Counted from the stretch's first letter, positions 1 through 9,869 are shown. The stretch is 64,000 bases of DNA from Rhodobiaceae bacterium (GCA_024645085.1 JAHEGN010000001.1:90771-154770); one strand, 5' to 3'. A program made the numbers and translations. Notes: generated by a model from the sequence alone, not told the origin.

Positions 1-895
1 GCGCACCGGCGACGTCAAAATGCGGCACATCAGGGCGCAAACTGCGCATGTGAGCGATTACATCGGTGCGGGTGACGGCGTCGAAATTATGGCTATCGGC
101 GCCAAACATGGCGGTCAGCGGAATATCAATCTTGCGGTAAATTTCCGGCAAATCTGTGCCAACGACAAAGCCAGGGTAAATTGCTGGATCAAATTTCCAT
201 GTCCAACCCGCCTCATCGGAATGACCACGCCGCCCATTTTCGCCAATCTCAATCTGGCGAATAGAATGGGCGCCGATATATTCGACAATAAAATGGTTCT
301 CGCACGGCTGTTCAGGGGCCAAACGGAAACGGGCTTCGGCCTCGTCGCGGCTGGCATAGACGCGGGTCGGGCGGGCCTGTTTAATATCGGCATACCATTC
401 GTGATGGGTTTCAGGGGATTTGACGTGAAAATCACATATCATCAAAGCGGCCAGCTCATCGCCATAATGATGGGCCGTTAAAAGCCCAACCAAACCACCG
501 AAACTATGGGCAATAAACGCCGGTTTGCTGGTAAAGCCAGCGTCACGTATCATGGTGATCATCGCCTCAGCCATAATCTCGCGCGAATAGCTCTGCAGCC
601 AACCGCTTTCGCCCATGCCCGGCATGTCCAGCGCAATCACATTGTAATAGGGGGTCAGTAGCGGGGCGATAAAATCAAACCAATGGGCATGCGCGCCATC
701 GCCGTGCAGCAGCACAATATTTGCCGCTTCAGCCGACGGGCCTTGCCATGCGCTATAATGAATTTCCGAGCCGCGAAAGGCGACAAAATGGTCTGTAGGC
801 TTGTTTTCAATGGCTTTTTCAAACCATGTTGGGGCTTGTAAAATCAGCTCATGGGCTGGAATTAACCCTTGTTGACCGCCATTATCGGTTTTCAT
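1..895 (-). CDS. alpha/beta hydrolase, 3' end cut off by the window
   Basis: 298 codons are visible and the frame runs off the left edge. The protein has the alpha/beta-hydrolase fold: an oxyanion-hole HGDGAH stretch near residue 75, a nucleophile elbow AHSFGG near residue 138, and a late strand reading [12 protein letters not shown]. The reading breaks off at HFDVAGA, where these enzymes normally carry the GHH-type catalytic histidine, so only the last part is missing. The ATG at 895 is the first start in this frame and is followed by a hydrophilic N-terminus with no signal peptide. The gene is divergent from rpmJ. The substrate is unknown; esterase, epoxide hydrolase or C-C hydrolase are all possible. 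Confidence 0.85.
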   Translation of the reverse strand, partial: MKTDNGGQQGLIPAHELILQAPTWFEKAIENKPTDHFVAFRGSEIHYSAWQGPSAEAANIVLLHGDGAHAHWFDFIAPLLTPYYNVIALDMPGMGESGWLQSYSREIMAEAMITMIRDAGFTSKPAFIAHSFGGLVGLLTAHHYGDELAALMICDFHVKSPETHHEWYADIKQARPTRVYASRDEAEARFRLAPEQPCENHFIVEYIGAHSIRQIEIGENGRRGHSDEAGWTWKFDPAIYPGFVVGTDLPEIYRKIDIPLTAMFGADSHNFDAVTRTDVIAHMRSLRPDVPHFDVAGA

Positions 896-973
896 TACGC
901 TTACTCCCTATTGGTGAGCGCACACTACATAAAATTTGTTTTATGCCAAGTCAAAATCGGCCGCTTGTGGTGC

Positions 974-1002
974 TTGACAGCGCCCCGCGTGTCGCGTAGT
1001 TT
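974..1002 (+). promoter_or_regulatory. sigma70-type promoter for rpmJ
   Basis: A perfect -35 TTGACA (974-979) is followed after 17 bases by TAGTTT (997-1002) as a -10. It lies about 90 bases upstream of rpmJ, in the gap between two divergent genes. It is predicted from sequence only. Confidence 0.5.
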
Positions 1003-1014
1003 CCGCGCTTCTAG

Positions 1015-1031
1015 AGGGCGTTGCCCTTTTT
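1015..1031 (+). promoter_or_regulatory. hairpin plus T-run in the rpmJ leader
   Basis: AGGGC (1015-1019), loop GTT and GCCCT (1023-1027) are followed by TTTT. This looks like a miniature intrinsic terminator, but it starts only a few bases after the expected transcription start at about 1009. It may be a 5'-end stabilising hairpin rather than a true terminator. Confidence 0.35.
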
Positions 1032-1090
1032 CCTGCTCTTCGTTTGGAGAGTGTTTTACTGCCACCCATTGGGTGCCCATGGAGCCGTCG

Positions 1091-1216
1091 ATGAAAGTCC
1101 GGAATTCGCTTAAGTCACTACGTGACCGTCATCAAAAAAACCAGCTGGTGCGCCGGCGCGGTCGTCTTTACGTGATCAACAAAGTCAATAAACGCTTCAA
1201 AGCCCGCCAAGGCTAA
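1091..1216 (+). CDS. rpmJ: 50S ribosomal protein L36
   Basis: This 41-residue basic protein reads [16 protein letters not shown] at its start and ends in NKRFKARQG. That is the alphaproteobacterial form of L36, which has the conserved KVR start and the VINK block but lacks the zinc-binding Cys/His set of the C+ type. The ATG at 1091 is chosen because homologues begin exactly with MKVRNSLK; the longer open frame upstream is not conserved. L36 binds 23S rRNA in the large subunit. The gene stands alone behind its own promoter (974-1002). Confidence 0.95.
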   Translation: MKVRNSLKSLRDRHQKNQLVRRRGRLYVINKVNKRFKARQG

Positions 1217-1242
1217 GGGTTGATTTGATTTGGCTTGGCCAA

Positions 1243-2241
1243 ATGTTGATCATTGTTCTGCTGAGTTTACTCTTTATCTTTGCGCTTTTATGGGCGCACG
1301 ATAGTTATCTGCGCCGCCAAATAACGGCGCAGCTACCGGCCGCTGGACAGTTTATTGAAACACCGCGCGCCGATTTACATTATCTGAAATCTGAAGCCGA
1401 CACAGGCGCTGAAGAGCAGCCGGTATTTGTGCTAATCCATGGCTCGTCGGCCTCATGCTATGATGTGATGGCCTCAATGGGGGCAGCTTTGCAGCCGTTT
1501 GGCACGGTGTTGGCATTTGATCGCCCTGGACTTGGCCGCAGCCGCTTAAAAGTTTCGGCTGAGGCGATGGCGCATCCGGGCGAACAGGCTGATGAACTTC
1601 ATCTAGCAATTGCCAAGCTTGGCTATAAAAACCCGATTATCATTGGCCATAGCTGGGGCGGCAGTGTGGCGATGGCCTATGCACAGCGGCACGGCGATGC
1701 GATGACCGGCGCGGTGATATTGGCGGCGCCGCTTTATCCGTGGGACAATAAACCAGCGTGGTATAATCGCATGGTCACATGGCCGCTGGTCGGGCGGTTA
1801 TTGACACATAGTGTGGTGACCAAATATGGGCTTGGGCAATTGCAAGCTGGCGTGGCCGCGACCGCTTATCCGGAGCGTATTTTCGACGGCTATAGTGAGA
1901 AAGTCGGTCTGGCCGGCGTTTTGCTGCCGCGCAATTTCATTACCAATGCGATTTATTCTAATCAGTTGAGCGATCATTTGGCGAAGATGCAACATGGCTA
2001 TGGGTCGGTGACCACGCCATTGATTTTAATCGGCGGCGACCGTGACCAAACGGTACACACCAAACGCAATTCGCACCGATTGCAGGAAACCTTACCGCAG
2101 ACGGAACTGATTTACCTACGCGGTGTTGGGCATATGCTGCATCACACACAAATTGATAAAATCACCGACGCCGCCCGCCGACTGGCCAAGCGGCAGGTGC
2201 AGGCTGGTATTCATGAATTTGGCCAAAGGCAGGCTGACTGA
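1243..2241 (+). CDS. membrane-anchored alpha/beta hydrolase
   Basis: A 332-residue protein beginning with a hydrophobic segment (residues 1-17, LIIVLLSLLFIFALLW), probably a membrane anchor. The hydrolase core follows: HGSSAS near residue 65 (oxyanion hole), GHSWGG near residue 135 with the nucleophile serine, GGDRDQT as the likely acid strand and GHMLHH with the catalytic histidine. The ATG at 1243 is preferred; a TTG at 1225 would add six residues. The stop overlaps the next start by one base (TGATG), so the two genes are probably co-translated. The substrate is not evident. Confidence 0.85.
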   Translation: MLIIVLLSLLFIFALLWAHDSYLRRQITAQLPAAGQFIETPRADLHYLKSEADTGAEEQPVFVLIHGSSASCYDVMASMGAALQPFGTVLAFDRPGLGRSRLKVSAEAMAHPGEQADELHLAIAKLGYKNPIIIGHSWGGSVAMAYAQRHGDAMTGAVILAAPLYPWDNKPAWYNRMVTWPLVGRLLTHSVVTKYGLGQLQAGVAATAYPERIFDGYSEKVGLAGVLLPRNFITNAIYSNQLSDHLAKMQHGYGSVTTPLILIGGDRDQTVHTKRNSHRLQETLPQTELIYLRGVGHMLHHTQIDKITDAARRLAKRQVQAGIHEFGQRQAD

Positions 2242-3065
2242 TGTATCAGCGCGCGTCACCGGCTCAAAATCTGCCCGCTTTCACCACCGCACATCTCACC
2301 GGCGACCAGAGGTTTTTGGTGATTTGCGACCACGCCAGCAATTATCTGCCGCCGGAATATGATAATCTGGGTCTGCCGCCGGAACAGCTTGACCGGCATA
2401 TTGCCTCAGATTTGGGGGCGCTGGCGGTGGCTGGCAAAATTTCCGAGCGTCTTAATTGCCCGCTGATCGCGTCGCAATTTTCGCGCTTGCTGATTGACCC
2501 TAATCGTGGCCTCGACGACCCGACTTTGGTGATGAAATTATCTGACGGGGCGGTGATTCCGGGAAACCAGAATGTCGACCCTTATGGCGATAGGGCCGAA
2601 TGGCAGCGGCGCATTGACTTATTCTATAAGCCTTATGACGCGGCCATTAAAAGCGCCCTGCAAGCCGCGAAAACCGCTGGTATCGCGCCGATTATTTTAT
2701 CTGTTCACAGTTTCACACCGATTTGGCGCGGCACCAAACGACCTTGGCACGCTGGCGTTTTATGGGACAAAGACCCTCGGCTTGCCAAATTGATGATGTC
2801 ATATATGGCGCAATTACCGGATTTGGTATTTGGCGATAATGAACCCTATGACGGGCAGTTGATTCACGACACTTTATATCGTCATGGCACCAGCAATGGC
2901 CTGCCGCATGCGATTATCGAACTGCGCCAAGACGAGATTGAAACAAATGCGCAGCAAGATGTGTGGGCGGCGCGATTGGTTGATTTTTTGCGACTGGCTG
3001 TCAGCCAAGCAGATATTGCCACTTATCAATATTTTGGTTCGGTAAATGATGCCCCAAATGGCTAA
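2241..3065 (+). CDS. N-formylglutamate amidohydrolase family protein
   Basis: 274 residues of the N-formylglutamate amidohydrolase family (HutG-like zinc hydrolases). Typical features are CDHASNYLP near residue 38, the DLGA block, SRLLIDPNRGLDDP near residue 90 and LSVHSFTP near residue 164, which hold the presumed metal and substrate ligands. No other hut gene is nearby, so a role in histidine breakdown is not supported; many alphaproteobacterial members stand outside hut operons and have unknown substrates. The ATG overlaps the stop of the upstream hydrolase, indicating an operon. Confidence 0.85.
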   Translation: MYQRASPAQNLPAFTTAHLTGDQRFLVICDHASNYLPPEYDNLGLPPEQLDRHIASDLGALAVAGKISERLNCPLIASQFSRLLIDPNRGLDDPTLVMKLSDGAVIPGNQNVDPYGDRAEWQRRIDLFYKPYDAAIKSALQAAKTAGIAPIILSVHSFTPIWRGTKRPWHAGVLWDKDPRLAKLMMSYMAQLPDLVFGDNEPYDGQLIHDTLYRHGTSNGLPHAIIELRQDEIETNAQQDVWAARLVDFLRLAVSQADIATYQYFGSVNDAPNG

Positions 3066-3072
3066 TGGGAGC

Positions 3073-3100
3073 TTGCCAGCGAGGGCCTGTCTGCTATATT
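3073..3100 (+). promoter_or_regulatory. predicted promoter of the coxIV-pnt operon
   Basis: TTGCCA (3073-3078), a 16-base spacer and TATATT (3095-3100) lie just upstream of the small oxidase gene at 3132. This is the only good sigma70-like match in the gap. Confidence 0.4.
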
Positions 3101-3131
3101 CCGAACAACTTTTACATCAGTAGGGAAAATA

Positions 3132-3284
3132 ATGTTTGAAGAACAAAACTCACAAGAATGGGGCCAGGAAATGGACCGTTCAGAACATGAGCACACGTTT
3201 AACGCTTTCATCTCAATGTCTAAATGGGGCAGTGTTGCTGTCACCCTGATTTTGTTAGGCCTTTTGATCTTCGTTTATAATTAA
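3132..3284 (+). CDS. aa3-type cytochrome c oxidase subunit IV
   Basis: A 50-residue protein with an acidic, histidine-containing N-terminus (EHEHTFNAF) and a single C-terminal membrane helix (about residues 33-49). This is the pattern of the bacterial aa3-oxidase subunit IV family, a small accessory helix of the terminal oxidase. In Alphaproteobacteria it is typically found immediately before the transhydrogenase genes, as here. The start is ATG at 3132, preceded by a TAGGG sequence. The main oxidase subunits are not in this window. Confidence 0.85.
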   Translation: MFEEQNSQEWGQEMDRSEHEHTFNAFISMSKWGSVAVTLILLGLLIFVYN

Positions 3285-3317
3285 ACGACATTCTAATTCA
3301 GTTTGAAGGAGAACGAC

Positions 3318-4493
3318 ATGGCAGTCAGCCTGGTTGTAGTTAAAGAGCAGGGCGACGAAACGCGTGTCGCCGCGACACCGGAAACCGTCAAGAAACTGAT
3401 TGCCCTCGGCTTTAGTTTGACGGTTCAAGCCGGTGCCGGTAAGGCTTCAGGTTTTAGCGACGAACTTTATCGAGACGAAGGCGCTAAGATTGCGAAGTCA
3501 GTCGCCAGCGCCATTGCGAAAGCCGATGTTGTGGTCGGTGTTAAAGCCCCTTCTAAGGCCACGGTGAAGGCGATGAAAACGGGTGCTTTGTTGATTGCCC
3601 AGCTCAATCCGTATCAAGATGCCAGTGGCGTTAAGAGCTATGCCGCGCAAGGTGTTGACGCCATGGCAATGGAGCTGATGCCGCGGATTACCCGGGCGCA
3701 GTCTATGGATGTTTTGTCATCGCAGTCTAATCTGTCTGGCTATAAGGCTGTGTTGGATGCAACCGCAGAATATAACCGTGCTTTGCCTATGATGATGACG
3801 GCGGCGGGTACTGTGCCCGCGGCGCGGGTTTTTGTTATGGGTGCGGGTGTAGCTGGTTTGCAAGCGATTGCCACCGCCAAACGTTTAGGCGCCATTGTTA
3901 GCGCGACAGACGTTCGGCGTGCGGCGGCTGAGCAAGTCCAAAGCCTCGGCGGCACATTTGTTATGGTTGAAGCTGATGAAGAAGACAGCGGCGAAACTGC
4001 CGGCGGCTATGCCAAGGAAATGAGCGCTGATTATCAAAAACGCCAAGCGGCTTTGGTCAGTGAGCATATTGCCAAGCAAGATATTGTGATTTGCACGGCA
4101 CTTATTCCCGGGCGTCCCGCCCCTGAATTGGTGACCAAGGCGATGGTTGAGAAAATGAAACCCGGTTCTGTGATTGTTGATTTAGCGGCGGAGCAGGGCG
4201 GCAATTGTAAATTGTCAAAATTCGGCGAAGTGAGCGACCATAAGGGCGTCAAGATTGTTGCTCACGCAAATGTGCCGGGCCGTTTGGCCGGCAATGCGAG
4301 CGAGCTTTATTCACGCAATATTTTCAATTTCATCAGCGCTTTTTATGATGCCGAAGGCGCAAAATTGGCGATTGATTGGGACGATGAAATTATTGCAGGT
4401 ATTGGCCTGACGCGCGATGGCGCCATTGTGCACCCTGCTTTGGCAGCCCCGGTTGCTAAAGGCAAAAATAATGGAGAAAAAAATGCAAGCTGA
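3318..4493 (+). CDS. pntAA: NAD(P) transhydrogenase subunit alpha part 1
   Basis: 391 residues forming the soluble NAD(H)-binding domain I of proton-translocating transhydrogenase, which drives NADP reduction by NADH using the proton gradient. Visible motifs are the early RVAATPE block, RITRAQSMD (123-131) and the Rossmann glycine motif GAGVAG (175-180). The C-terminus carries the DLAAEQGGN and [16 protein letters not shown] signatures. AAGGAG precedes the ATG at 3318; a TTG at 3303 is ignored. The first membrane helices are not fused on but encoded by the next gene, the three-subunit form common in Alphaproteobacteria. Confidence 0.96.
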   Translation: MAVSLVVVKEQGDETRVAATPETVKKLIALGFSLTVQAGAGKASGFSDELYRDEGAKIAKSVASAIAKADVVVGVKAPSKATVKAMKTGALLIAQLNPYQDASGVKSYAAQGVDAMAMELMPRITRAQSMDVLSSQSNLSGYKAVLDATAEYNRALPMMMTAAGTVPAARVFVMGAGVAGLQAIATAKRLGAIVSATDVRRAAAEQVQSLGGTFVMVEADEEDSGETAGGYAKEMSADYQKRQAALVSEHIAKQDIVICTALIPGRPAPELVTKAMVEKMKPGSVIVDLAAEQGGNCKLSKFGEVSDHKGVKIVAHANVPGRLAGNASELYSRNIFNFISAFYDAEGAKLAIDWDDEIIAGIGLTRDGAIVHPALAAPVAKGKNNGEKNAS

Positions 4494-4791
4494 TGTGTTT
4501 ATTTACCTTTTGAGCATCTTCGTGATGGCCGTATTTGTCGGCTATTACGTTGTTTGGTCGGTAACGCCGGCGCTGCATACACCGCTGATGTCGGTGACCA
4601 ATGCGATTTCTTCGGTGATTATCGTTGGTGCGCTTTTGGCCATTGGTGCCGAGACAGCGGCCAATAATGAAAATGCTGATTTGACCCGCTGGTTGAGCTT
4701 TGGCGCGGTCATTCTGGCCTCGATCAATATTTTTGGCGGATTTCTCGTAACCCAACGCATGCTTGCCATGTACCGTAAAAAAGACAAGTGA
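4483..4791 (+). CDS. pntAB: NAD(P) transhydrogenase subunit alpha part 2
   Basis: A 102-residue membrane protein with three hydrophobic helices (about 4-24, 33-54 and 70-90). It supplies the first part of membrane domain II of transhydrogenase. [13 protein letters not shown] near residue 26 is the family signature. GGAGAAAAAA precedes the ATG at 4483, making it a better start than ATG 4471, which has no good ribosome site. The start lies inside the last codons of pntAA (11-base overlap), so translation is probably coupled. Confidence 0.94.
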   Translation: MQADVFIYLLSIFVMAVFVGYYVVWSVTPALHTPLMSVTNAISSVIIVGALLAIGAETAANNENADLTRWLSFGAVILASINIFGGFLVTQRMLAMYRKKDK

Positions 4792-4801
4792 GGCTAGACC
4801 G

Positions 4802-6214
4802 ATGAGCGCAAATATTTCTTCTCTTCTCTATCTCGTCTCCGGCGTGCTTTTTGTATTGGCACTGCGCGGGCTGAGTTCACCGACGACGGCCCGCCAAGGC
4901 AATTACTTCGGCATGGCCGGCATGTTGGTGGCTGTGGTCACAACTTTGACGGTGATGGACACGCAAAGCCTCGACACATGGGGCATTATCATCGCAGGTA
5001 TTGCGATTGGTGGCATTATTGGCGCGGTGATTGCGCGTCGTATTGCGATGACTGATATGCCGCAATTGGTTGCTGCTTTCCACTCTTTGGTCGGCATGGC
5101 CGCCGTGCTCGTGGCATGGGCTGCCTTTTTGTCGCCAGATGCGTTTAACATTGCTGAAAACGGCGTTATTAAAGCCGCCAGCTTGGTTGAAATGTCACTT
5201 GGTGTAGCGATTGGTGCGATTACATTTTCTGGCTCAGTTATCGCCTTTGCCAAATTGCAGGGCACAATGTCTGGGGCGCCGATTATGTTGCCGCAGCGTC
5301 ATGCGATTAACCTGCTTTTGGCCTTGAGCATTATTGCTGGCATTATTTATCTGTGCACTGGCGAGGGCGCCAGCCATCAAATTGGCGAAGCCTTCTTGTT
5401 TATTACCGTACTGTCTTTCGTCATCGGCTTCTTGATCATCATTCCAATTGGTGGCGCTGATATGCCTGTGGTTGTTTCCATGCTGAATTCATATTCAGGT
5501 TGGGCAGCGGCTGGTATCGGCTTTACCATGGGCAATCTGGCACTGATTATTACCGGTTCCCTGGTTGGCTCGTCGGGCGCGATTTTGTCTTACATTATGT
5601 GTAAGGGCATGAACCGCTCTTTCATCTCAGTTATTCTGGGTGGCTTTGGCGGCGAAACAGTGGCTGGCGCTGGCGGTGCTGTTGAAACCCGTCCGGTCAA
5701 ACAAGGCAGTGCGGAAGATGCCGCCTTCATCATGAAAAACGCCTCATCTGTTATCATCGTGCCGGGCTATGGCATGGCGGTGGCGCAGGCGCAGCACGCT
5801 TTGCGTGAAATGGTTGATGAACTGAAAAAAGAAGGCGTCAAAGTGAGCTATGCGATTCACCCCGTGGCTGGCCGTATGCCGGGGCACATGAATGTTCTGC
5901 TAGCGGAAGCCAATGTGCCTTATGATGAAGTGTTTGAGTTGGAAGACATTAACAGCGAATTTGCGCAAGCCGATGTGGCATTCGTAATTGGCGCCAATGA
6001 TGTGACCAACCCATCAGCTAAAACCGATCCGCAAAGCCCGATTTATGGCATGCCGATTCTCGATGTTGAGCGGGCCGGTACAGTGCTGTTCATCAAACGC
6101 GGCATGGGCTCTGGTTATGCTGGTGTGGAGAATGAATTATTCTTCCGCGATAACACGATGATGTTATTTGCTGACGCCAAGAAAATGGTCGAGAGCATTG
6201 TGAAATCGTTCTAA
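4802..6214 (+). CDS. pntB: NAD(P) transhydrogenase subunit beta
   Basis: 470 residues: an N-terminal membrane region with several helices (about residues 5-260), followed by the NADP(H)-binding domain III. The domain III fingerprint PGYGMAVAQAQHA starts near residue 322, and PVAGRMPGHMNVLLAEA and GANDVTNPSAKTDP follow as expected. It completes the proton channel and binds NADP(H) on the cytoplasmic side. It is the last gene of the coxIV-pntAA-pntAB-pntB operon and ends just before a strong terminator. Confidence 0.96.
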   Translation: MSANISSLLYLVSGVLFVLALRGLSSPTTARQGNYFGMAGMLVAVVTTLTVMDTQSLDTWGIIIAGIAIGGIIGAVIARRIAMTDMPQLVAAFHSLVGMAAVLVAWAAFLSPDAFNIAENGVIKAASLVEMSLGVAIGAITFSGSVIAFAKLQGTMSGAPIMLPQRHAINLLLALSIIAGIIYLCTGEGASHQIGEAFLFITVLSFVIGFLIIIPIGGADMPVVVSMLNSYSGWAAAGIGFTMGNLALIITGSLVGSSGAILSYIMCKGMNRSFISVILGGFGGETVAGAGGAVETRPVKQGSAEDAAFIMKNASSVIIVPGYGMAVAQAQHALREMVDELKKEGVKVSYAIHPVAGRMPGHMNVLLAEANVPYDEVFELEDINSEFAQADVAFVIGANDVTNPSAKTDPQSPIYGMPILDVERAGTVLFIKRGMGSGYAGVENELFFRDNTMMLFADAKKMVESIVKSF

Positions 6215-6233
6215 AGATTTGTTTCGGCAAAAG

Positions 6234-6262
6234 AAAAGCGCCCTCTCGGGGGCGCTTTTTTT
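6234..6262. terminator. two-way intrinsic terminator between pntB and rpsU
   Basis: AAAAGCGCCC (6234-6243) pairs with GGGCGCTTTT (6250-6259), and the T-run continues to 6262. The A-run on the left makes it work in both directions, ending pntB on the plus strand and rpsU on the minus strand. Confidence 0.85.
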
Positions 6263-6301
6263 ATGCTCACTGCTTTTGGGCAGAGAAGAGTGGGGCAGTG
6301 C

Positions 6302-6526
6302 TTAATATTTGCGTTTGCCGATAACCAAACCTTCACGCTGCGCGGCTTTACGGGCCAGTTTACGCACACGACGCACTGACTCTGCCTTTTCACGGGCGCG
6401 CTTTTCAGATGGCTTTTCATAATGACCGCGCAGTTTCATTTCGCGGAAGACACCTTCGCGCTGCAGCTTTTTCTTCAGAACCTTATAGGCCTGGTCAACA
6501 TTGTTATCACGAACGGAAACTAGCAC
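6302..6526 (-). CDS. rpsU: 30S ribosomal protein S21
   Basis: A 74-residue, very basic protein beginning [20 protein letters not shown], the bS21 signature. It continues with [17 protein letters not shown] and a lysine/arginine-rich tail. S21 sits at the mRNA-anti-Shine-Dalgarno platform of the small subunit. The start codon is GTG at 6526: homologues start with this V/M-LVSV, and an AGGAG lies eight bases upstream. The gene is divergent from the COQ9 gene. Confidence 0.95.
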   Translation of the reverse strand: MLVSVRDNNVDQAYKVLKKKLQREGVFREMKLRGHYEKPSEKRAREKAESVRRVRKLARKAAQREGLVIGKRKY

Positions 6527-6667
6527 GTTTCATCACTCCTTAAATATCGATTTTGACGCGCTGACCGCGTCGCTTACCCGTGGGTTTAGCAAACCAGCGA
6601 CAGCTTGTCCAGTCTATCTGGCGTTTTGTCGCTTGTTTTTCGGGGGCATTATGGCCATTATCGGCAG

Positions 6668-7342
6668 ATGGAAAACACCAATCCCTATGCCGAAATACAA
6701 GCGCAAATCCTCGCCGCCGCACTCGATGAAGTGAGTTTTAGCGGCTGGACACCTAAAACCTTACAGCTGGCTGTGCAAAATGCTGATGTCGACGCCGATA
6801 TGGCGCTCTTAGCGTTTCCCGATGGCGTGGCCGGACTGATTAAATGTTTTTCTAAAGCCGGTGATCAGGCCATGCAGGCGCATTTGCCTGACGCCGAAGG
6901 GTTGAAAATCCGTGAGCGCATCAGCCGTGCTGTGATGGCGCGATTGCAGGCCGATGCGCCTCATCGCGACGCCGCGCGGCGGGCAGCGGCTTGGCTCAGC
7001 GTACCCGGTCGACAGGCTTTGGCGGGGCGGCTATTGTTCGCCAGCGCCCATCATATGTGGCATTGGGCCGGTGATACGGCGACCGACTATAATTACTATT
7101 CCAAACGAACCATTCTCAGCGGGGTGATTGCCACCACACGTGTGGTGTGGTTTGACGATGACAGCGAAGATTTGGCTGCAACGCGAGGGTTCCTCGACCG
7201 GCGCATTGATAATGTGATGCAATTTGAAAAAACCAAAGCCAAAGTCACCAAAATGACGGCGCAAATGCAGGCCGATGGCTCTGGTTTTGCTGATGTTTTG
7301 ACGAAATTGGCGCAATGGCGGTTTGGCTCAAAAGCCGAGTAA
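6668..7342 (+). CDS. COQ9 family ubiquinone biosynthesis protein
   Basis: 224 residues of the COQ9 family. The N-terminal part is TetR-like and helical; the C-terminal part contains HHMWHWAGDTATDYNYYSKR near residue 140, the most conserved stretch of the family, which forms the lipid-binding surface. COQ9 presents quinone intermediates to the Coq7-type hydroxylase. The ATG at 6668 is used because homologues start shortly before the YAEIQAQIL helix. The divergent pairing with rpsU is a common alphaproteobacterial arrangement. Confidence 0.88.
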   Translation: MENTNPYAEIQAQILAAALDEVSFSGWTPKTLQLAVQNADVDADMALLAFPDGVAGLIKCFSKAGDQAMQAHLPDAEGLKIRERISRAVMARLQADAPHRDAARRAAAWLSVPGRQALAGRLLFASAHHMWHWAGDTATDYNYYSKRTILSGVIATTRVVWFDDDSEDLAATRGFLDRRIDNVMQFEKTKAKVTKMTAQMQADGSGFADVLTKLAQWRFGSKAE

Positions 7343-7353
7343 GTCTGGTCGGC

Positions 7354-8442
7354 CTATTTGGCTTTTAATTGTGTGACATGACCCATTTTTCGTCCGGCTT
7401 TGGCGTGTTGCTTGCCATAGAGGTGAACCGCCGTATTGGCTTGCGCCGCCCAATCGGCCCATTGATTAATCTCATCGCCCAGTAAATTGGTCATCACCGC
7501 ATGGCTATGGGCCTGCGTGTCGCCCAAGGGCCAACCGCTGATGGCGCGAATATGTTGTTCGAACTGACCGACGGTGCAGGCATCTTGCGTTAAATGGCCG
7601 GAATTATGCACACGCGGGGCGATTTCATTGACCACCAGCCCGTCGGCGGTGACAAAAGTTTCAATACTCAACACGCCGATATAATCCAGCGCTGCCGCCA
7701 GCTTTTCGGCCAATTGCGTGGCACTTTGCGCCACGCCCTCAGAAATTTGCGCTGGTAGCAGTGAGCGCCGCAAAATATGGTTTTCATGCTGGTTTTCAAT
7801 CGGCGCATAGCAAGTGATTTGGCCGTTTAGATCGCGCGCCACAATCACTGATACTTCGCGTTCGAAATTGACCAGAGCCTCCAGAATGGCCGGTTGGCCG
7901 TCTAATTGCGCAACCACCTCGGCGAGGTCGCTGTCGGGTGACAAGCGCCACTGGCCTTTGCCGTCATAGCCAAAGCGGCGGGTCTTCAAAATACCGTGGC
8001 CACCCGTGTGCTGCAATGCTTGCGCCAAGGTCTCGGTGGTTGTGATGTCGTAAAAATCAGCCACGGCAATGCCGAGCTGGCTGATGAAGGTTTTCTCGTC
8101 AAGGCGGTCTTGCGAAACCGCCAGCGCTTTGGCTGATGGATATACTGGTTTGCTGGCGGCCAGCACGGCGACACTATCGGCCGGAATATTTTCAAATTCA
8201 TAAGTGACGACATCGACATGGGCGGCGAATTCGGCCAGTGCTTGCAGGTCGTCATAGGCGGCAATGGTTGTGTGGTCGGCCACTTGGCTGGCCGGTGCGT
8301 TATCTTCGGGGCAGAATATATGGCATTTAAGGCCGAGGCGCGCCGCTGCTAAAGCCAACATACGGCCCAATTGGCCACCGCCAATAATACCAATAATATG
8401 GCCGGGTGCGAGCGCTTTAGGCGTCACGCGGGGTCTCTTCAA
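7354..8442 (-). CDS. purK: N5-carboxyaminoimidazole ribonucleotide synthase
   Basis: 362 residues, the usual PurK length. The N-terminal dinucleotide-like motif [11 protein letters not shown] (18-28) is followed by an ATP-grasp domain and, near the end, the diagnostic [12 protein letters not shown]. PurK carboxylates AIR to N5-CAIR with ATP and bicarbonate in purine synthesis. Its start lies 26 bases inside the 3' end of purE, so the two are translated from one message in the order purE-purK. COQ9 converges on it from the other side with an 11-base gap. Confidence 0.96.
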   Translation of the reverse strand: MKRPRVTPKALAPGHIIGIIGGGQLGRMLALAAARLGLKCHIFCPEDNAPASQVADHTTIAAYDDLQALAEFAAHVDVVTYEFENIPADSVAVLAASKPVYPSAKALAVSQDRLDEKTFISQLGIAVADFYDITTTETLAQALQHTGGHGILKTRRFGYDGKGQWRLSPDSDLAEVVAQLDGQPAILEALVNFEREVSVIVARDLNGQITCYAPIENQHENHILRRSLLPAQISEGVAQSATQLAEKLAAALDYIGVLSIETFVTADGLVVNEIAPRVHNSGHLTQDACTVGQFEQHIRAISGWPLGDTQAHSHAVMTNLLGDEINQWADWAAQANTAVHLYGKQHAKAGRKMGHVTQLKAK

Positions 8443-8908
8443 CGGCTTGGCTGCGGGCGTCGCGCCAAGCTTCTAAACGCGTGCTCAGCGCCTCATCGCT
8501 GGTTGCCAAAATGGCGGCGGCGAGCAATGCGGCATTGGTAGCGCCAGCCTCGCCAATCGCCAATGTGCCAACCGGCACGCCAGCTGGCATTTGCACGATA
8601 GATAAAAGACTGTCTTGGCCGGATAGGGCTTTTGATTGAACCGGCACGCCGAGCACTGGCAGGCTGGTCATGGCGGCCACCATGCCGGGCAAATGCGCAG
8701 CTCCACCCGCGCCAGCAATCACCACTTTCAAACCGCGCTGTTTGGCGGTTTTGGCGTAATCATAAAGGCGGTCAGGCGTGCGGTGAGCCGAGACAATGCG
8801 GCTTTCAAAGCTCACACCAAGTTCGGTAAGAATATCGGCGGCAGCCTTCATGGTTGCCCAGTCAGACTGGCTACCCATAATAATTCCAACATCAATAGTC
8901 GAGGCCAT
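8417..8908 (-). CDS. purE: N5-CAIR mutase
   Basis: 163 residues, matching class I PurE. Motifs are GSQSD (12-16), SAHRTP (40-45) with the catalytic histidine, and [11 protein letters not shown] near residue 72, followed by GVPVQS. It converts N5-CAIR to CAIR. The ATG at 8908 is chosen because AGGAAG stands just upstream and homologues begin close to this point; a longer frame to 8941 lacks support. It is followed directly by purK. Confidence 0.96.
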   Translation of the reverse strand: MASTIDVGIIMGSQSDWATMKAAADILTELGVSFESRIVSAHRTPDRLYDYAKTAKQRGLKVVIAGAGGAAHLPGMVAAMTSLPVLGVPVQSKALSGQDSLLSIVQMPAGVPVGTLAIGEAGATNAALLAAAILATSDEALSTRLEAWRDARSQAVEETPRDA

Positions 8909-9028
8909 AGGGCTTCCTCTCAAACGTTTCTCGACAATCACCCGCAGGAACGCGGAATCTTGAGAAGCGCGGAGTTAAACCTATTTGCGCACGCTTATCA
9001 AGCGCAATTCAGCAAAATACAGGCGATA

Positions 9029-9784
9029 TTACTTGCTGCCGAAGACGTCATCGGCCGTCAGATTATCGTCATCTGCGTGATCATCGTCTGCCGCTGCATC
9101 GGAGGCGCTGCCCATATTGGCAAATACATCTGACGCCTTTGGCTCGGCGGCTGGCCGTGATGGCACATCGGCTTCAATGGCGGTTGTGGTGTCCGCGTCT
9201 TTCAACACATCACCTTCCGGCGTGCCATTTTCTTTCGCCAATTTTTTCAAACGACGCTCTTCGCGGCGGGCCGATTTGGCGACATAATCGTCGAGATCAA
9301 TCTGCGAACACAGACCAAGTGTGACCGGATCGACCGGCGTAATTTGACCCATATTCCAATGTGTGCGCTCGCGAATGCTTTGAATGGTGGGCTTGGTGGT
9401 GCCAACCAGTCGGCCAATTTCCGCGTCATTGAGCTCTGGGTGATTGCGCACCAACCAAGCAATGGCGTCTGGGCGTTCTTGGCGTTTTGACAGCGGCGTA
9501 TAGCGCGCGCCTTTGCGCGGCTTGGCGGCTGGAATATCGCGTTTGCTCTCGGCTATTTCAAGATAGGCGCTCGGGTCTTCTTGGCAGCGCTCTAATTCGG
9601 CGCGGGTCAATTGACCATTAGAAATCGGATCCAAGCCTTTGATGCCCTGGGCAACATCGCCATTGGCAATGCCTTTCACTTCCAAAGGATGCAAGCCGCA
9701 AAAAACGGCAATCTGGTCAAATGTAAGGGCGGTGTTATCAACCAACCAAACGGCGGTGGCTTTTGGCATTAATGGGGTTGTCAT
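9029..9784 (-). CDS. trcR: cell cycle transcriptional regulator TrcR (DUF1013)
   Basis: 251 residues of the DUF1013 family, known in Alphaproteobacteria as the cell-cycle regulator TrcR. The first 90 residues contain the WLVDNTALTFDQIAVFCG helix-turn-helix. A second similar block (IAWLVRNHPELNDAEIGRLVG, about 107-127) suggests a duplicated DNA-binding unit. The tail from about residue 190 is acidic and low in complexity (AADDDHADDDN) and probably disordered. ATG 9784 starts the conserved MTTPLMPKATA; an upstream frame to 9838 is not conserved. Confidence 0.9.
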   Translation of the reverse strand: MTTPLMPKATAVWLVDNTALTFDQIAVFCGLHPLEVKGIANGDVAQGIKGLDPISNGQLTRAELERCQEDPSAYLEIAESKRDIPAAKPRKGARYTPLSKRQERPDAIAWLVRNHPELNDAEIGRLVGTTKPTIQSIRERTHWNMGQITPVDPVTLGLCSQIDLDDYVAKSARREERRLKKLAKENGTPEGDVLKDADTTTAIEADVPSRPAAEPKASDVFANMGSASDAAADDDHADDDNLTADDVFGSK

Positions 9785-9869
9785 TTTCGTCTCCAACAGT
9801 GATGTCGCGCAAGGTTTTGATGCACGTCCATGCACCAATTCAAAACCTAAGAATTAAAGCTATGGCGTC

